DNA from: an uncultured Clostridia bacterium
Lineage (GTDB): Bacteria > Bacillota > Clostridia > TANB77 > CAG-508
Reading direction: 5' to 3'
Assembly: GCA_934162615.1 (NCBI GenBank)
Contig: CAKPJK010000043.1
Coordinates: 1-8,911, forward strand
Length of the DNA: 8,911 nucleotides
Every line of letters starts with the position of its first letter. Within the stretch, counting starts at the first letter, position 1. The notes below the pieces were generated by a model that was not told where the DNA came from, made no database searches, and was given only the letters and a program-made list of their open reading frames with translations. This document shows positions 1-6,475 of this stretch, piece by piece. The position numbers were made by a program, and so were the translations under genes.

Positions 1-98
1 GATTTTTAGGTTTAAAAATCATACCGCTTCGGTTTATTCTCTAAAGGATTTACTGTTTACTTTTCAATGTACTTTTTTGTTCTCCCTTGCGGTGAACG
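1..98 (-). ncRNA. Probable 5' leader of an rRNA operon (rRNA lies beyond the left edge)
   Basis: Read on the minus strand from about position 98 leftward, this is the start of a transcript launched by the strong promoter at 105-133. It begins with a small hairpin (GTTC..CC, GCAA loop, GG..GAAC, about 78-97). The segment GTACATTGAAAAGTAAACAG (about 53-72) follows, and it resembles the conserved CTTTGAAAACTRAACA-type sequence found upstream of 16S and 23S rRNA in Firmicutes rrn operons. Further hairpins follow: ACCG-AAG-CGGT near 23-33 and GATTTTT/AAAAATC at 1-20. No open reading frame is present. The promoter strength, upstream A/T tracts and ITS-like sequence favour an rRNA leader. A tRNA or other stable RNA leader is the alternative, because no rRNA sequence is inside the window. 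Confidence 0.5.
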
Positions 99-104
99 AT
101 TTGT

Positions 105-133
105 ATTATACAATATGTTTTTTTGTTTGTCAA
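105..133 (-). promoter_or_regulatory. Strong sigma-A-type promoter, probably rRNA operon
   Basis: On the minus strand TTGACA (133 to 128) and TATAAT (110 to 105) are both perfect consensus and are separated by exactly 17 bases. Immediately upstream (about 134-180) lie runs of A and T that look like an UP element, as is usual for rRNA promoters. Transcription would run leftward off the window edge. Confidence 0.75.
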
Positions 134-140
134 CACTTTT

Positions 141-375
141 TTAAAATTTTTTTAAAAAAGTTTTTTTATTAATTTTTTTAATAAAATTGACATCAAAAAA
201 TCATGTTGTTTTTTGTTTAATTCACTTGTCAAATCCTGTGAACTAGGCATTAGTTTATCACCATTTTTTGCTAAAGTCAATACTTTTTTAAAAATAATTT
301 TATGGTATTTTTTTCCAGTCATGTATTTTTCTTTATTTATCAACATTTTTACCATTAATTTTATAATAAAATTAA
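141..375. other. AT-rich spacer without a convincing gene
   Basis: This stretch lies between the terminator of the 616-residue membrane protein gene and the presumed rRNA promoter. It holds long A and T tracts next to the promoter and two short overlapping open frames (67 codons on minus, 63 on plus). The minus frame starts at ATG 355, lacks a Shine-Dalgarno sequence and ends in the A-rich tract. The plus frame relies on a TTG start. The minus frame could be a decayed remnant, but I cannot support it as a gene. Confidence 0.5.
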
Positions 376-402
376 ATAAGAGACTACTCAGTAATCTCTT
401 AT
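376..402 (-). terminator. Intrinsic terminator after the 616-residue membrane protein gene
   Basis: A near-perfect inverted repeat has arms AAGAGACTACT and AGTAATCTCTT around a single base, with a one-position mismatch and two further A-T pairs outside. It sits about 25 bases past the stop codon at 427. On the minus strand it is followed by a T-rich tail (ATTTAATTTTATTAT), which is modest rather than a clean U-run. Confidence 0.6.
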
Positions 403-426
403 AACAATATTTATGTTTTAATAATA

Positions 427-2277
427 TTAATTCTTTTCTTGTATTTTTGCTCTTATAAGTCTAGTTAACCCATCATTATCATATTGAATAGATACAGTAT
501 ATTTATCATCCTTATTTTTTTCTAAATATTGTTCTGTTAATTTAGCCTTTTCTTCATTATTAGAATTTCTTTTTATATAGAAGACTATTTCAGCAATACT
601 TTTTTTATATTCTTGTCCATCAGTCGTAGAGTTTAATTTATTTATATCTAAATCTTGAACCTCACCTGTTTTTAATAGGACTTTCATATCTTCAAAATTA
701 TTTTCAGTTGTATTCAACAATTCCTTAATATTATCTGCAGTTAAATTTTCACTTGCAAAAAACTCAAATTGTGAATTAAATCTTTTTCTTTCTGTATCTG
801 TTATTTCACCTTCGCTAGGCAATTGTATTGTTTTCTTATTCACAAGTCCTAGATTTTGTAAAATTTTAATATAATCATTCTTGCTAACTACTGCATTTAT
901 ATTTGATATTTGTTTTTGTGCATTGTTATTTAGTATTTCATTAATCGTTTTGGCCTGTTCACTGTTTAATTCATCCACATTTACTATGTCTTTTTCTAGT
1001 GTCACTTTATTATCTAATTTTTGTACAACATTTATTTTATTTGATATTTTTAAGTTTGCTTCATTTTCATCATTTGACATTCCAAACTCCACGCTTTGGT
1101 CAATCTGATTATCTTGTATTGTTTGTTCAATAGATAAATTGGCATTTAATTTTATTTTATTATCTTTAGTATTTTTATATTCTATAAGTGTCTTTTTATT
1201 TGAATCACTATTTTGTTTTTCTATTTTTATTGACTCTTCTGTTGTAGTATCTTTAACTTCTGAATTTGTAAGTTTAATTGATGAATCATTATAAAAATCT
1301 AATGTTATTTTTTCTGTTCCTTTTTCAATTAATGTTCTTACAGTCCTCATGTTGTTTTCATATACCGTAATCTTTACTTCATCATTTCCTATATTATTGT
1401 CTTGAATTTTTTTTATTTTGTCGTTTATTTTTTGTGTATAGCTTTCTTTTAGTTTTCCTGAATAATTAGAGTCATTTTCTTTTATTTTTTCCTCTAATAA
1501 GTCTATTTTAGATAAAATAATTTTATCATTTGACATTTGTTCCAAGATTTTTATATATAGATCATTAAATTCTTCTAATGTAATGCTGATATAATATGCA
1601 TTTGTTTGCACATCTTTTCCATTTTCTGTTATTAAGGCTTTTGATTGTTTATGATATTTTTCTTTCGATATATTTTTCTGTATTATTCCTACATATGTAT
1701 TTGCTAATGTTTGCTTTTCTTCATCTGTAAATTCCAATATTGATCTTATATTAAGTTTTTCTTTTAGTTCATCTATTGATTTTATTTGTGTTTTATCTTC
1801 ACTTTCTCCTTTTGTTATAACAAATTGTTGTATATCATTTAATCTTATTCCATATGTATTGTCTTGTTGTATGTATTCTAACCCTGCTAATTTCTCATTA
1901 TCATTTACAATTGATATATCATAATATTTATAATCGTTTGCTCCATCAACATTTCCTTTGGCTTTTATTTTTACATTGTTTACACTACTATTTTTATTTT
2001 CATTACTTGTTCCTTTGTTTTCTGTATATTCAATTTTTCCTTCTAATTCCGATGTATATTTGTTTTCTGATAGCATATTTTTAACATCTGTATTTTCATC
2101 TTCTTTTAATATTTCAATTGCATCAAAATTCTGTAACATATATTTTGCAAATAGTGCTTCTTTTGTTTTAAATGCATCTGTTTCTAAATATAAATATATT
2201 AATATTCCCGCTATTACTAATACTAATAAAGTAATTGATGTTGCAAAAATTGCTATCCTTTTTTTCCTAGCCATCAT
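427..2277 (-). CDS. Membrane-anchored extracytoplasmic protein of unknown function (616 aa)
   Basis: I do not recognise a family. The protein starts with a short basic segment (MMARKKR) and one hydrophobic helix at about residues 8-30, which reads as a signal anchor. The remaining roughly 585 residues would then be outside the membrane. No lipobox follows the helix, and I found neither Cys nor Trp in the protein. The segment just after the anchor (about 36-52, FKTKEALFAKYMLQNF) is amphipathic. Residues 235-295 are Lys/Glu-rich and probably helical, and 300-420 alternate polar and hydrophobic residues as in beta strands. AGGAGG lies 8 bases before the first ATG, which fixes the start; a second ATG follows immediately. 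The gene follows rlmB by 62 bases but has a plausible promoter of its own, and a terminator lies downstream. A role at the cell surface or envelope is inference from topology only. Confidence 0.85.
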   Translation of the reverse strand: MMARKKRIAIFATSITLLVLVIAGILIYLYLETDAFKTKEALFAKYMLQNFDAIEILKEDENTDVKNMLSENKYTSELEGKIEYTENKGTSNENKNSSVNNVKIKAKGNVDGANDYKYYDISIVNDNEKLAGLEYIQQDNTYGIRLNDIQQFVITKGESEDKTQIKSIDELKEKLNIRSILEFTDEEKQTLANTYVGIIQKNISKEKYHKQSKALITENGKDVQTNAYYISITLEEFNDLYIKILEQMSNDKIILSKIDLLEEKIKENDSNYSGKLKESYTQKINDKIKKIQDNNIGNDEVKITVYENNMRTVRTLIEKGTEKITLDFYNDSSIKLTNSEVKDTTTEESIKIEKQNSDSNKKTLIEYKNTKDNKIKLNANLSIEQTIQDNQIDQSVEFGMSNDENEANLKISNKINVVQKLDNKVTLEKDIVNVDELNSEQAKTINEILNNNAQKQISNINAVVSKNDYIKILQNLGLVNKKTIQLPSEGEITDTERKRFNSQFEFFASENLTADNIKELLNTTENNFEDMKVLLKTGEVQDLDINKLNSTTDGQEYKKSIAEIVFYIKRNSNNEEKAKLTEQYLEKNKDDKYTVSIQYDNDGLTRLIRAKIQEKN

Positions 2278-2318
2278 ATTTTTTACCTCCTAATTTTTTT
2301 AATCTTGAGTACATTTTT

Positions 2319-2347
2319 ATTATATATTTTTTTGTTTTTTTAATCAA
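2319..2347 (-). promoter_or_regulatory. Putative promoter for the 616-residue membrane protein gene
   Basis: On the minus strand TTGATT (2347 to 2342; 4 of 6 consensus) and TATAAT (2324 to 2319; perfect) are separated by 17 bases. The -35 element overlaps the stop codon of rlmB. Transcription would start near 2312, leaving a leader of about 35 bases with the AGGAGG site. Read-through from rlmB is also possible, since no hairpin separates the genes. Confidence 0.45.
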
Positions 2348-3152
2348 TAGTTTTTCTTAATTTTTGTTCAACTGCTTCATATATTACTATACCTGTTGAT
2401 ACTGAGGCATTTAATGATGTTACTTTTCCTTTCATTGGAATTTTTACTAAAAAGTCACAATTTTTTCTTACTTTGTCACTCATTCCGCTTCCTTCATTTC
2501 CTATAACAATGCCTAATGGTCCTGTTAAATCTTGATCATAATAATATTTTTCTGTATTTATGTCTGTTCCACATATCCATAGACCGGCATCTTTTAGTTT
2601 TTGAATTGCATCTGATATATTTGTAACTCTTGCAATATGCATATGTTCTACTGCTCCTGCTGATGTTTTGTTTACTGTGCTATTTACTGCTGCTGCTCTT
2701 CTTTTAGGTATTATTACTCCATGAACTCCTGCTGTTTCTGCAGTTCTTATTATTGAGCCCAAATTGTGTGGGTCTTCTATTCCATCTAAAATTAATACAA
2801 ATGGGTCTTCGTTTTTTTCTTTTGCATAGTCTATTATATCTTCTATTTCACAGTATTCAAATGGTGGCACTATTGCAATGACTCCTTGGTAATTTTGATT
2901 TTGTGCCATTTCGTCCATTTGTCTTTTGTCTTTTTCTACTATTATTATTCCTTTTTCTTTTGCTATTGCTATTATTTTATTGATTGAGCCATGTCTTTCT
3001 CCTTTTGCTATAAATATTTTGTTGATGTCTTTTCCGCTTTCTAGTAACTCTAGTACTGAGTTTCTTCCTTCTACTTGGTCATCATAATTTTTTTCTTCTT
3101 TTTTTTCATAATTTTCTTTTTTACTGTTTTTTTGATTATAATTATTTTTCAT
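2340..3152 (-). CDS. rlmB: 23S rRNA (guanosine-2'-O-)-methyltransferase, RlmB/TrmH family
   Basis: This is a SPOUT-class, S-adenosylmethionine-dependent enzyme that in characterised bacteria 2'-O-methylates G2251 of 23S rRNA in the peptidyl-transferase P loop. Residues about 27-98 match the L30e-like RNA-binding domain (EGRNSVLELLESG; later NYQGVIAIV). The knotted catalytic domain follows: motif 1 at 121-140 (LDGIEDPHNLGSIIRTAE, with N130 and R136), motif 2 at 216-224 (VIGNEGSGM, E220), and motif 3 at 238-252 (IPMKGKVTSLNASVS). The length of 270 is slightly above the usual 240-250 because of a Lys/Glu/Asn-rich N-terminal extension of about 25 residues. The site upstream of ATG 3152 is a weak AAAGGA. 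Some family members are annotated only as TrmH-like, so the exact target base is inferred. The gene is divergent from a small unknown gene and precedes the 616-residue protein gene. Confidence 0.93.
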   Translation of the reverse strand: MKNNYNQKNSKKENYEKKEEKNYDDQVEGRNSVLELLESGKDINKIFIAKGERHGSINKIIAIAKEKGIIIVEKDKRQMDEMAQNQNYQGVIAIVPPFEYCEIEDIIDYAKEKNEDPFVLILDGIEDPHNLGSIIRTAETAGVHGVIIPKRRAAAVNSTVNKTSAGAVEHMHIARVTNISDAIQKLKDAGLWICGTDINTEKYYYDQDLTGPLGIVIGNEGSGMSDKVRKNCDFLVKIPMKGKVTSLNASVSTGIVIYEAVEQKLRKTID

Positions 3153-3164
3153 TTTTTCTATTCC

Positions 3165-3193
3165 TTTACTTTATTATTTTTTTATGTTATAAT
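3165..3193 (+). promoter_or_regulatory. Promoter for the 104-residue protein gene
   Basis: TTTACT (3165-3170; 4 of 6 consensus) and TATAAT (3188-3193; perfect) are separated by 17 bases on the plus strand. They lie 53 bases before the ATG at 3247, within the 94-base gap divergent with rlmB. A matching rlmB promoter on the other strand is not clear. Confidence 0.55.
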
Positions 3194-3246
3194 TCTCAAC
3201 ATAACTTAGTAACACCATTTCATTACAACATAAGGAGGCTATTTAC

Positions 3247-3561
3247 ATGATGAAATTTTTTTTTAAAATTAAAAAGAAATGGTTACAACATAGAGTTTAT
3301 AAATATACTCTAAAATATGAAGGTTCAATGTCTAAATCCAAATATTATGCGGATATGTCTAATAGATATAATGAGTCCGCAAAAGATGCTGCATCCTATT
3401 ACATAAAAGGAAAGGGTCTTCCTAATTATGTAAAGGCATCTCGCTTGAGTTTAAAAAGCAAACTTCGCAGTGACAAATATAAAAGCCTTGCGAATATCTA
3501 TCTAGATAAAAAAATAGATTTAGAAGAAGAGCTTCAAAATTTAAGATATCCTAAGGCCTAA
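3247..3561 (+). CDS. Small basic protein of unknown function (104 aa)
   Basis: I do not recognise a family. The protein is rich in Lys, Arg, Tyr and Ser and strongly basic over residues 1-82, with an acidic tail segment (DLEEELQ, about 91-97). There is no transmembrane helix or signal peptide, no Cys, and a single Trp (TGG codon). The composition suggests a helical, cytoplasmic, possibly nucleic-acid- or ribosome-associated protein, but that is inference only. Expression signals are complete: a promoter at 3165-3193, AAGGAGG 8-9 bases before the first ATG (a second ATG follows directly), and an intrinsic terminator overlapping the stop codon. This makes a real monocistronic gene likely despite the lack of recognised homology. 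It lies on the opposite strand between rlmB and lepA. Confidence 0.8.
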   Translation: MMKFFFKIKKKWLQHRVYKYTLKYEGSMSKSKYYADMSNRYNESAKDAASYYIKGKGLPNYVKASRLSLKSKLRSDKYKSLANIYLDKKIDLEEELQNLRYPKA

Positions 3562-3576
3562 AATAGGCCTTTTTTA
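3553..3576 (+). terminator. Intrinsic terminator of the 104-residue protein gene
   Basis: A perfect 8-bp stem, AAGGCCTA (3553-3560) and TAGGCCTT (3564-3571), encloses an AAA loop and continues into a T run. The left arm contains the last codons and stop of the gene. On the minus strand no U-tract follows, so it is one-directional. The lepA stop codon (3574-3576) sits in the T run. Confidence 0.85.
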
Positions 3577-5385
3577 TTCATCATCTAATTTAAGTACAGA
3601 TAAAAATGCTTCTTGTGGTACTTCAACATTACCAATCTCACGCATTTTCTTTTTACCTCTTTTTTGTTTTTCAAGAAGTTTCTTCTTTCTAGTAACATCT
3701 CCACCATAGCATTTTGCAAGTACATCTTTTCTCATTGCTGATATTGTTTCTCTAGCTATAATTTGTCCTCCAATTACTGCTTGAATTGGTATTGTAAATA
3801 ATTTTCTTGGTATAACAGTTTTTAGTTTTTCTACCATTTTCTTTCCTCTTGTGTATGCACTGTCTTTGTGTACTATAAATGAAAGGGCATCAACTGGTTC
3901 TCCATTTATATGGATGTCTAGTTTTACTAGGTTTGACCTTCTATATTCTTTGAATTCGTAGTCAAATGATGCATATCCTTTTGTTTTTGATTTTAGGTTG
4001 TCAAAAAAGTCGTATATTATTTCATTTAATGGCATTTCATATACTAATGTTACTCTGTTTTCGTCAAGGTATTTCATATCTATATAAATTCCACGTCTAT
4101 TTTGACATATTTCCATGATGTTTCCTACATATTCTTTTGGTGTTAGTATGCTTGCTGTTACAAATGGTTCTTCTATATACGATATTTCTTGCGGTGTTGG
4201 TAATTCTGTTGGATTATATATTTCTTCAATTTCTCCTGTTGTTTTGTGTACTTTATATATAACTGATGGAGCTGTTGTAATTAACCCTAAGTCAAATTCT
4301 CTGTCTAGTCTTTCTTCAATTATTTCTAGATGAAGTAATCCTAAAAATCCGCATCTAAATCCAAAGCCTAATGCAGCAGATGTTTCTGGTTCATATTCTA
4401 GAGCAGCATCATTTAATTGAAGTTTTTCTAATGCTACTTTTAAGTTTTCGTATTCACTTCCATCTATTGGATAAAGTCCACAATATACCATTGGTGTTAC
4501 TTTTTTGTATCCTTTTAATGGCTTGTCCGCCGGGTTGTCATTTAAAGTTACTGTGTCACCTACATGTATGTCTGATAGACTTTTTATACTTGCTGCAATA
4601 TATCCAACTTCTCCTGCTTTTATTTCATTTGCAGGCATATATGATCCAGGTACAAAATATCCAACTTCTGCAACTGTGTATACTTTATTTGTTGCCATTA
4701 GTCTTATTTCGTCACCTGCTTTAACCTTTCCGTCCATTACTCTTACATATGCTACTGCTCCTTTATAATTGTCGTAGTATGAGTCAAATATTAAACAAGT
4801 TGTTTTTGCATTTTCGTCACCTTTTGGAGCAGGTAAGTCTGTTACGATTCTTTCTAGCACCTCTTCAACATTTAAACCTGATTTTGCTGATATGCATGGT
4901 GCATCTTCTGCAGGTATTCCTATTATATCTTCAATTTCTTGTTTTACTTCGTCTGGTCTTGCATTTGGTAAATCTATTTTATTTATTACTGGCAATATTT
5001 CCAAATTATTATCTATTGCAAGATATACATTTGCTAAAGTTTGTGCTTCAACTCCTTGGCTTGAGTCTACTACTAATATCGCTCCATCACATGCTGCTAA
5101 ACTTCTTGATACTTCGTAGTTGAAGTCTACATGACCAGGTGTGTCTATTAAATTGAATTCGTATTCTTCACCATTTTTTGCTTTGTATATCATTCTTACT
5201 GCTTGTGATTTTATTGTGATTCCTCTTTCTTTTTCTATTTCCATGTTGTCTAGCACTTGACTTTCCATTTCTCTTTTTGATAGTACTCCGGTCATTTCTA
5301 TCATTCTGTCTGCTAGTGTTGATTTTCCATGGTCTATGTGTGCTATTATGCTAAAGTTTCTTATATGTTCTTGTCTTTTATTCAT
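3574..5385 (-). CDS. lepA: Elongation factor 4, ribosome back-translocating GTPase LepA
   Basis: LepA (EF4) is a translational GTPase that binds the 70S ribosome and is implicated in back-translocation and in 30S subunit biogenesis. The G domain shows every expected motif: P-loop AHIDHGKS (15-22), switch I RGITIKS (54-60, T57), DTPGH (81-85, with catalytic H85), NKID (135-138) and SAK (166-168). Domain II, the EF-G-like domains and the LepA-specific C-terminal domain follow, ending in the characteristic basic tail (IARETISAMRKDVLAKCYGG, then DVTRKKKLLEKQKRGKKKMR). The length of 603 is typical. The start is set by AGGGAGG five bases before ATG 5385. A divergent promoter pair separates it from the 281-residue gene. 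No terminator is seen on its own strand, so transcripts may run antisense through the 104-residue gene. Confidence 0.98.
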   Translation of the reverse strand: MNKRQEHIRNFSIIAHIDHGKSTLADRMIEMTGVLSKREMESQVLDNMEIEKERGITIKSQAVRMIYKAKNGEEYEFNLIDTPGHVDFNYEVSRSLAACDGAILVVDSSQGVEAQTLANVYLAIDNNLEILPVINKIDLPNARPDEVKQEIEDIIGIPAEDAPCISAKSGLNVEEVLERIVTDLPAPKGDENAKTTCLIFDSYYDNYKGAVAYVRVMDGKVKAGDEIRLMATNKVYTVAEVGYFVPGSYMPANEIKAGEVGYIAASIKSLSDIHVGDTVTLNDNPADKPLKGYKKVTPMVYCGLYPIDGSEYENLKVALEKLQLNDAALEYEPETSAALGFGFRCGFLGLLHLEIIEERLDREFDLGLITTAPSVIYKVHKTTGEIEEIYNPTELPTPQEISYIEEPFVTASILTPKEYVGNIMEICQNRRGIYIDMKYLDENRVTLVYEMPLNEIIYDFFDNLKSKTKGYASFDYEFKEYRRSNLVKLDIHINGEPVDALSFIVHKDSAYTRGKKMVEKLKTVIPRKLFTIPIQAVIGGQIIARETISAMRKDVLAKCYGGDVTRKKKLLEKQKRGKKKMREIGNVEVPQEAFLSVLKLDDE

Positions 5386-5460
5386 TTTTCCTCCCTATGT
5401 TTTTCTGTTTATTAAACATTTTGAATTACTAAGTTCCGTTCTTTATTAACTTTTGTTCAT

Positions 5461-5489
5461 ATTTTAACATAAGTTTAATAAAATCACAA
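5461..5489 (-). promoter_or_regulatory. Putative lepA promoter
   Basis: On the minus strand TTGTGA (5489 to 5484; 4 of 6) and TAAAAT (5466 to 5461; 5 of 6) are separated by 17 bases. The start would be near 5454, giving a leader of about 68 bases before lepA. It lies back-to-back with the plus-strand promoter at 5519-5547. Confidence 0.5.
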
Positions 5490-5518
5490 TAGATTATATA
5501 GAAAATTAGTTTGTTTAT

Positions 5519-5547
5519 TTGACATTTTATGTAAATTGTAGTATTAT
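5519..5547 (+). promoter_or_regulatory. Strong promoter for the 281-residue membrane protein gene
   Basis: TTGACA (5519-5524, perfect) and TATTAT (5542-5547, 5 of 6) are separated by 17 bases. The start would be near 5554, about 37 bases before the ATG at 5591. The -10 box lies in one arm of an inverted repeat (5538-5568), so regulation is possible. Confidence 0.7.
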
Positions 5548-5568
5548 TTTATTATTAGTAAATACTAC
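5538..5568. promoter_or_regulatory. Inverted repeat over the -10 region, possible operator
   Basis: The arms GTAGTATT (5538-5545) and AATACTAC (5561-5568) are perfect reverse complements with centres 23 bases apart, about two helical turns. A shorter inner palindrome, TAGTA-AA-TACTA, lies at 5556-5567, so the TAGTA half-site occurs three times. One copy covers the -10 box and the others lie just past the expected transcription start. A repressor operator is the natural reading, but AT-rich chance or a weak leader hairpin is possible. Confidence 0.35.
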
Positions 5569-5590
5569 TGTATAAAAGGAGGACATTCAA

Positions 5591-6436
5591 ATGAATGAAG
5601 AAAAAAATTTACAAAATGATGAGGAAAAATTACGGGAGGTAAATCCAGAATCTATTACTACAGATGAAACTAATAATACTGAAAAAGAAACAAGGGATGG
5701 ATATAGTCTTTTTACAATTTTTGGTATTTCTTTTATTACATCTATTTTAGTAAACATGTTATTAAGCTTTGCTTTGGTTCCTACTATGATAGAAAAAATT
5801 GAAGATGAATTAGTTAAAGCATCTGCAAAAGCTATTATTGAAGAAAAATCAAATGATAAAGATTCAGAATCTTCCAAAAAAGAAGATGAAAAAACCCTTA
5901 TATCATGCAATATAGCATATAAATACAATGATAAAACGGTAGAATTTTTTTCTCCTGTTTCATGCTATATCAATTTTGAACTAAACGTAAGTAGTGATAG
6001 TTCATCATTATCTACAAATAAGTATGGACCTATTGAATTGATTGCAGGAGAAAAAAAGACATTATCATTAAATGATTTGTCAGATTATCCGGAAGATTCA
6101 AAAATAACATTTTTGAGTATTACCAGCAAATTTGTGTATGGTGACTCACCTTTAGATTCTTCATTGTATTCTCGGTCAAAATCCAATATTGGATTTAACT
6201 GTTATACGGACGGTGTTAAAATAACGACAACAGAAGATACCTTAGCATCTTTTTCTGTTATAATCAAAGATGGTGATTTTATTGGTTTTATAGATACAGA
6301 ATTATTACCAATATACACTAATTCTACTAACATTTTTAAAATTAATGATTTAGCACCAAATTTTTTCTCTGACGAAGCAAAAATCAATACGTATTCTTTT
6401 TTTTCAATCGATAGTTACGAAGAAAAAGATAATTAA
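5591..6436 (+). CDS. Single-pass membrane protein of unknown function (281 aa)
   Basis: I do not recognise a family. An acidic, hydrophilic N-terminal segment (1-36) is followed by one strongly hydrophobic helix at about 39-65 and a charged, probably helical stalk (66-100, Glu/Lys-rich). After that comes a Ser/Asp/Thr-rich domain (103-275) with many short alternating hydrophobic stretches, as in a beta-sandwich. Three Cys are present (106, 125, 204) and no Trp. The likely topology is cytoplasmic N-terminus and extracellular C-terminal domain. GGAGG lies 8 bases before ATG 5591, after a near-consensus promoter. The gene is monocistronic, divergent from lepA and convergent with the rhodanese gene, with a strong hairpin 7 bases after its stop. 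No partner gene suggests its job; a surface or envelope role is inference from topology. Confidence 0.85.
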   Translation: MNEEKNLQNDEEKLREVNPESITTDETNNTEKETRDGYSLFTIFGISFITSILVNMLLSFALVPTMIEKIEDELVKASAKAIIEEKSNDKDSESSKKEDEKTLISCNIAYKYNDKTVEFFSPVSCYINFELNVSSDSSSLSTNKYGPIELIAGEKKTLSLNDLSDYPEDSKITFLSITSKFVYGDSPLDSSLYSRSKSNIGFNCYTDGVKITTTEDTLASFSVIIKDGDFIGFIDTELLPIYTNSTNIFKINDLAPNFFSDEAKINTYSFFSIDSYEEKDN

Positions 6437-6442
6437 TGCTTA

Positions 6443-6471
6443 CCCCATAATGTGCAATGCGCATTATGGGG
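6443..6471 (+). terminator. Strong hairpin terminator between convergent genes
   Basis: A 13-bp stem (CCCCATAATGTGC at 6443-6455 with GCGCATTATGGGG at 6459-6471, one G-T pair) closes a 3-base AAT loop. It begins 7 bases after the stop of the 281-residue gene. On the plus strand ATTTTCATATT follows, a short and imperfect T tract. It probably also blocks transcripts of the rhodanese gene, which ends 5 bases away, though the minus strand has no U-run. Confidence 0.75.
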
Positions 6472-6475
6472 ATTT

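Noticed and set aside
152..355. 67-codon open frame on minus (MVKMLINKEKYM...)
   Set aside because: It has no Shine-Dalgarno sequence before any ATG, lies between a terminator and a promoter, and its C-terminal codons come from a homopolymeric A tract. It is at best a remnant.
213..404. 63-codon hydrophobic open frame on plus
   Set aside because: It relies on a TTG start without a ribosome site, overlaps the terminator hairpin, and has the Phe/Leu/Ile composition expected from T-rich DNA.
3171..3199. Minus-strand TTGAGA-N17-TAATAA as the rlmB promoter
   Set aside because: The -10 matches consensus at only 3 of 6 positions and lies in a poly-A/T stretch, which is too weak to annotate.
5587..5928. 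113-codon open frame on minus opposite the 281-residue gene
   Set aside because: It is a shadow of the plus-strand gene, which has a strong promoter, a ribosome site and a terminator; the minus frame has none.
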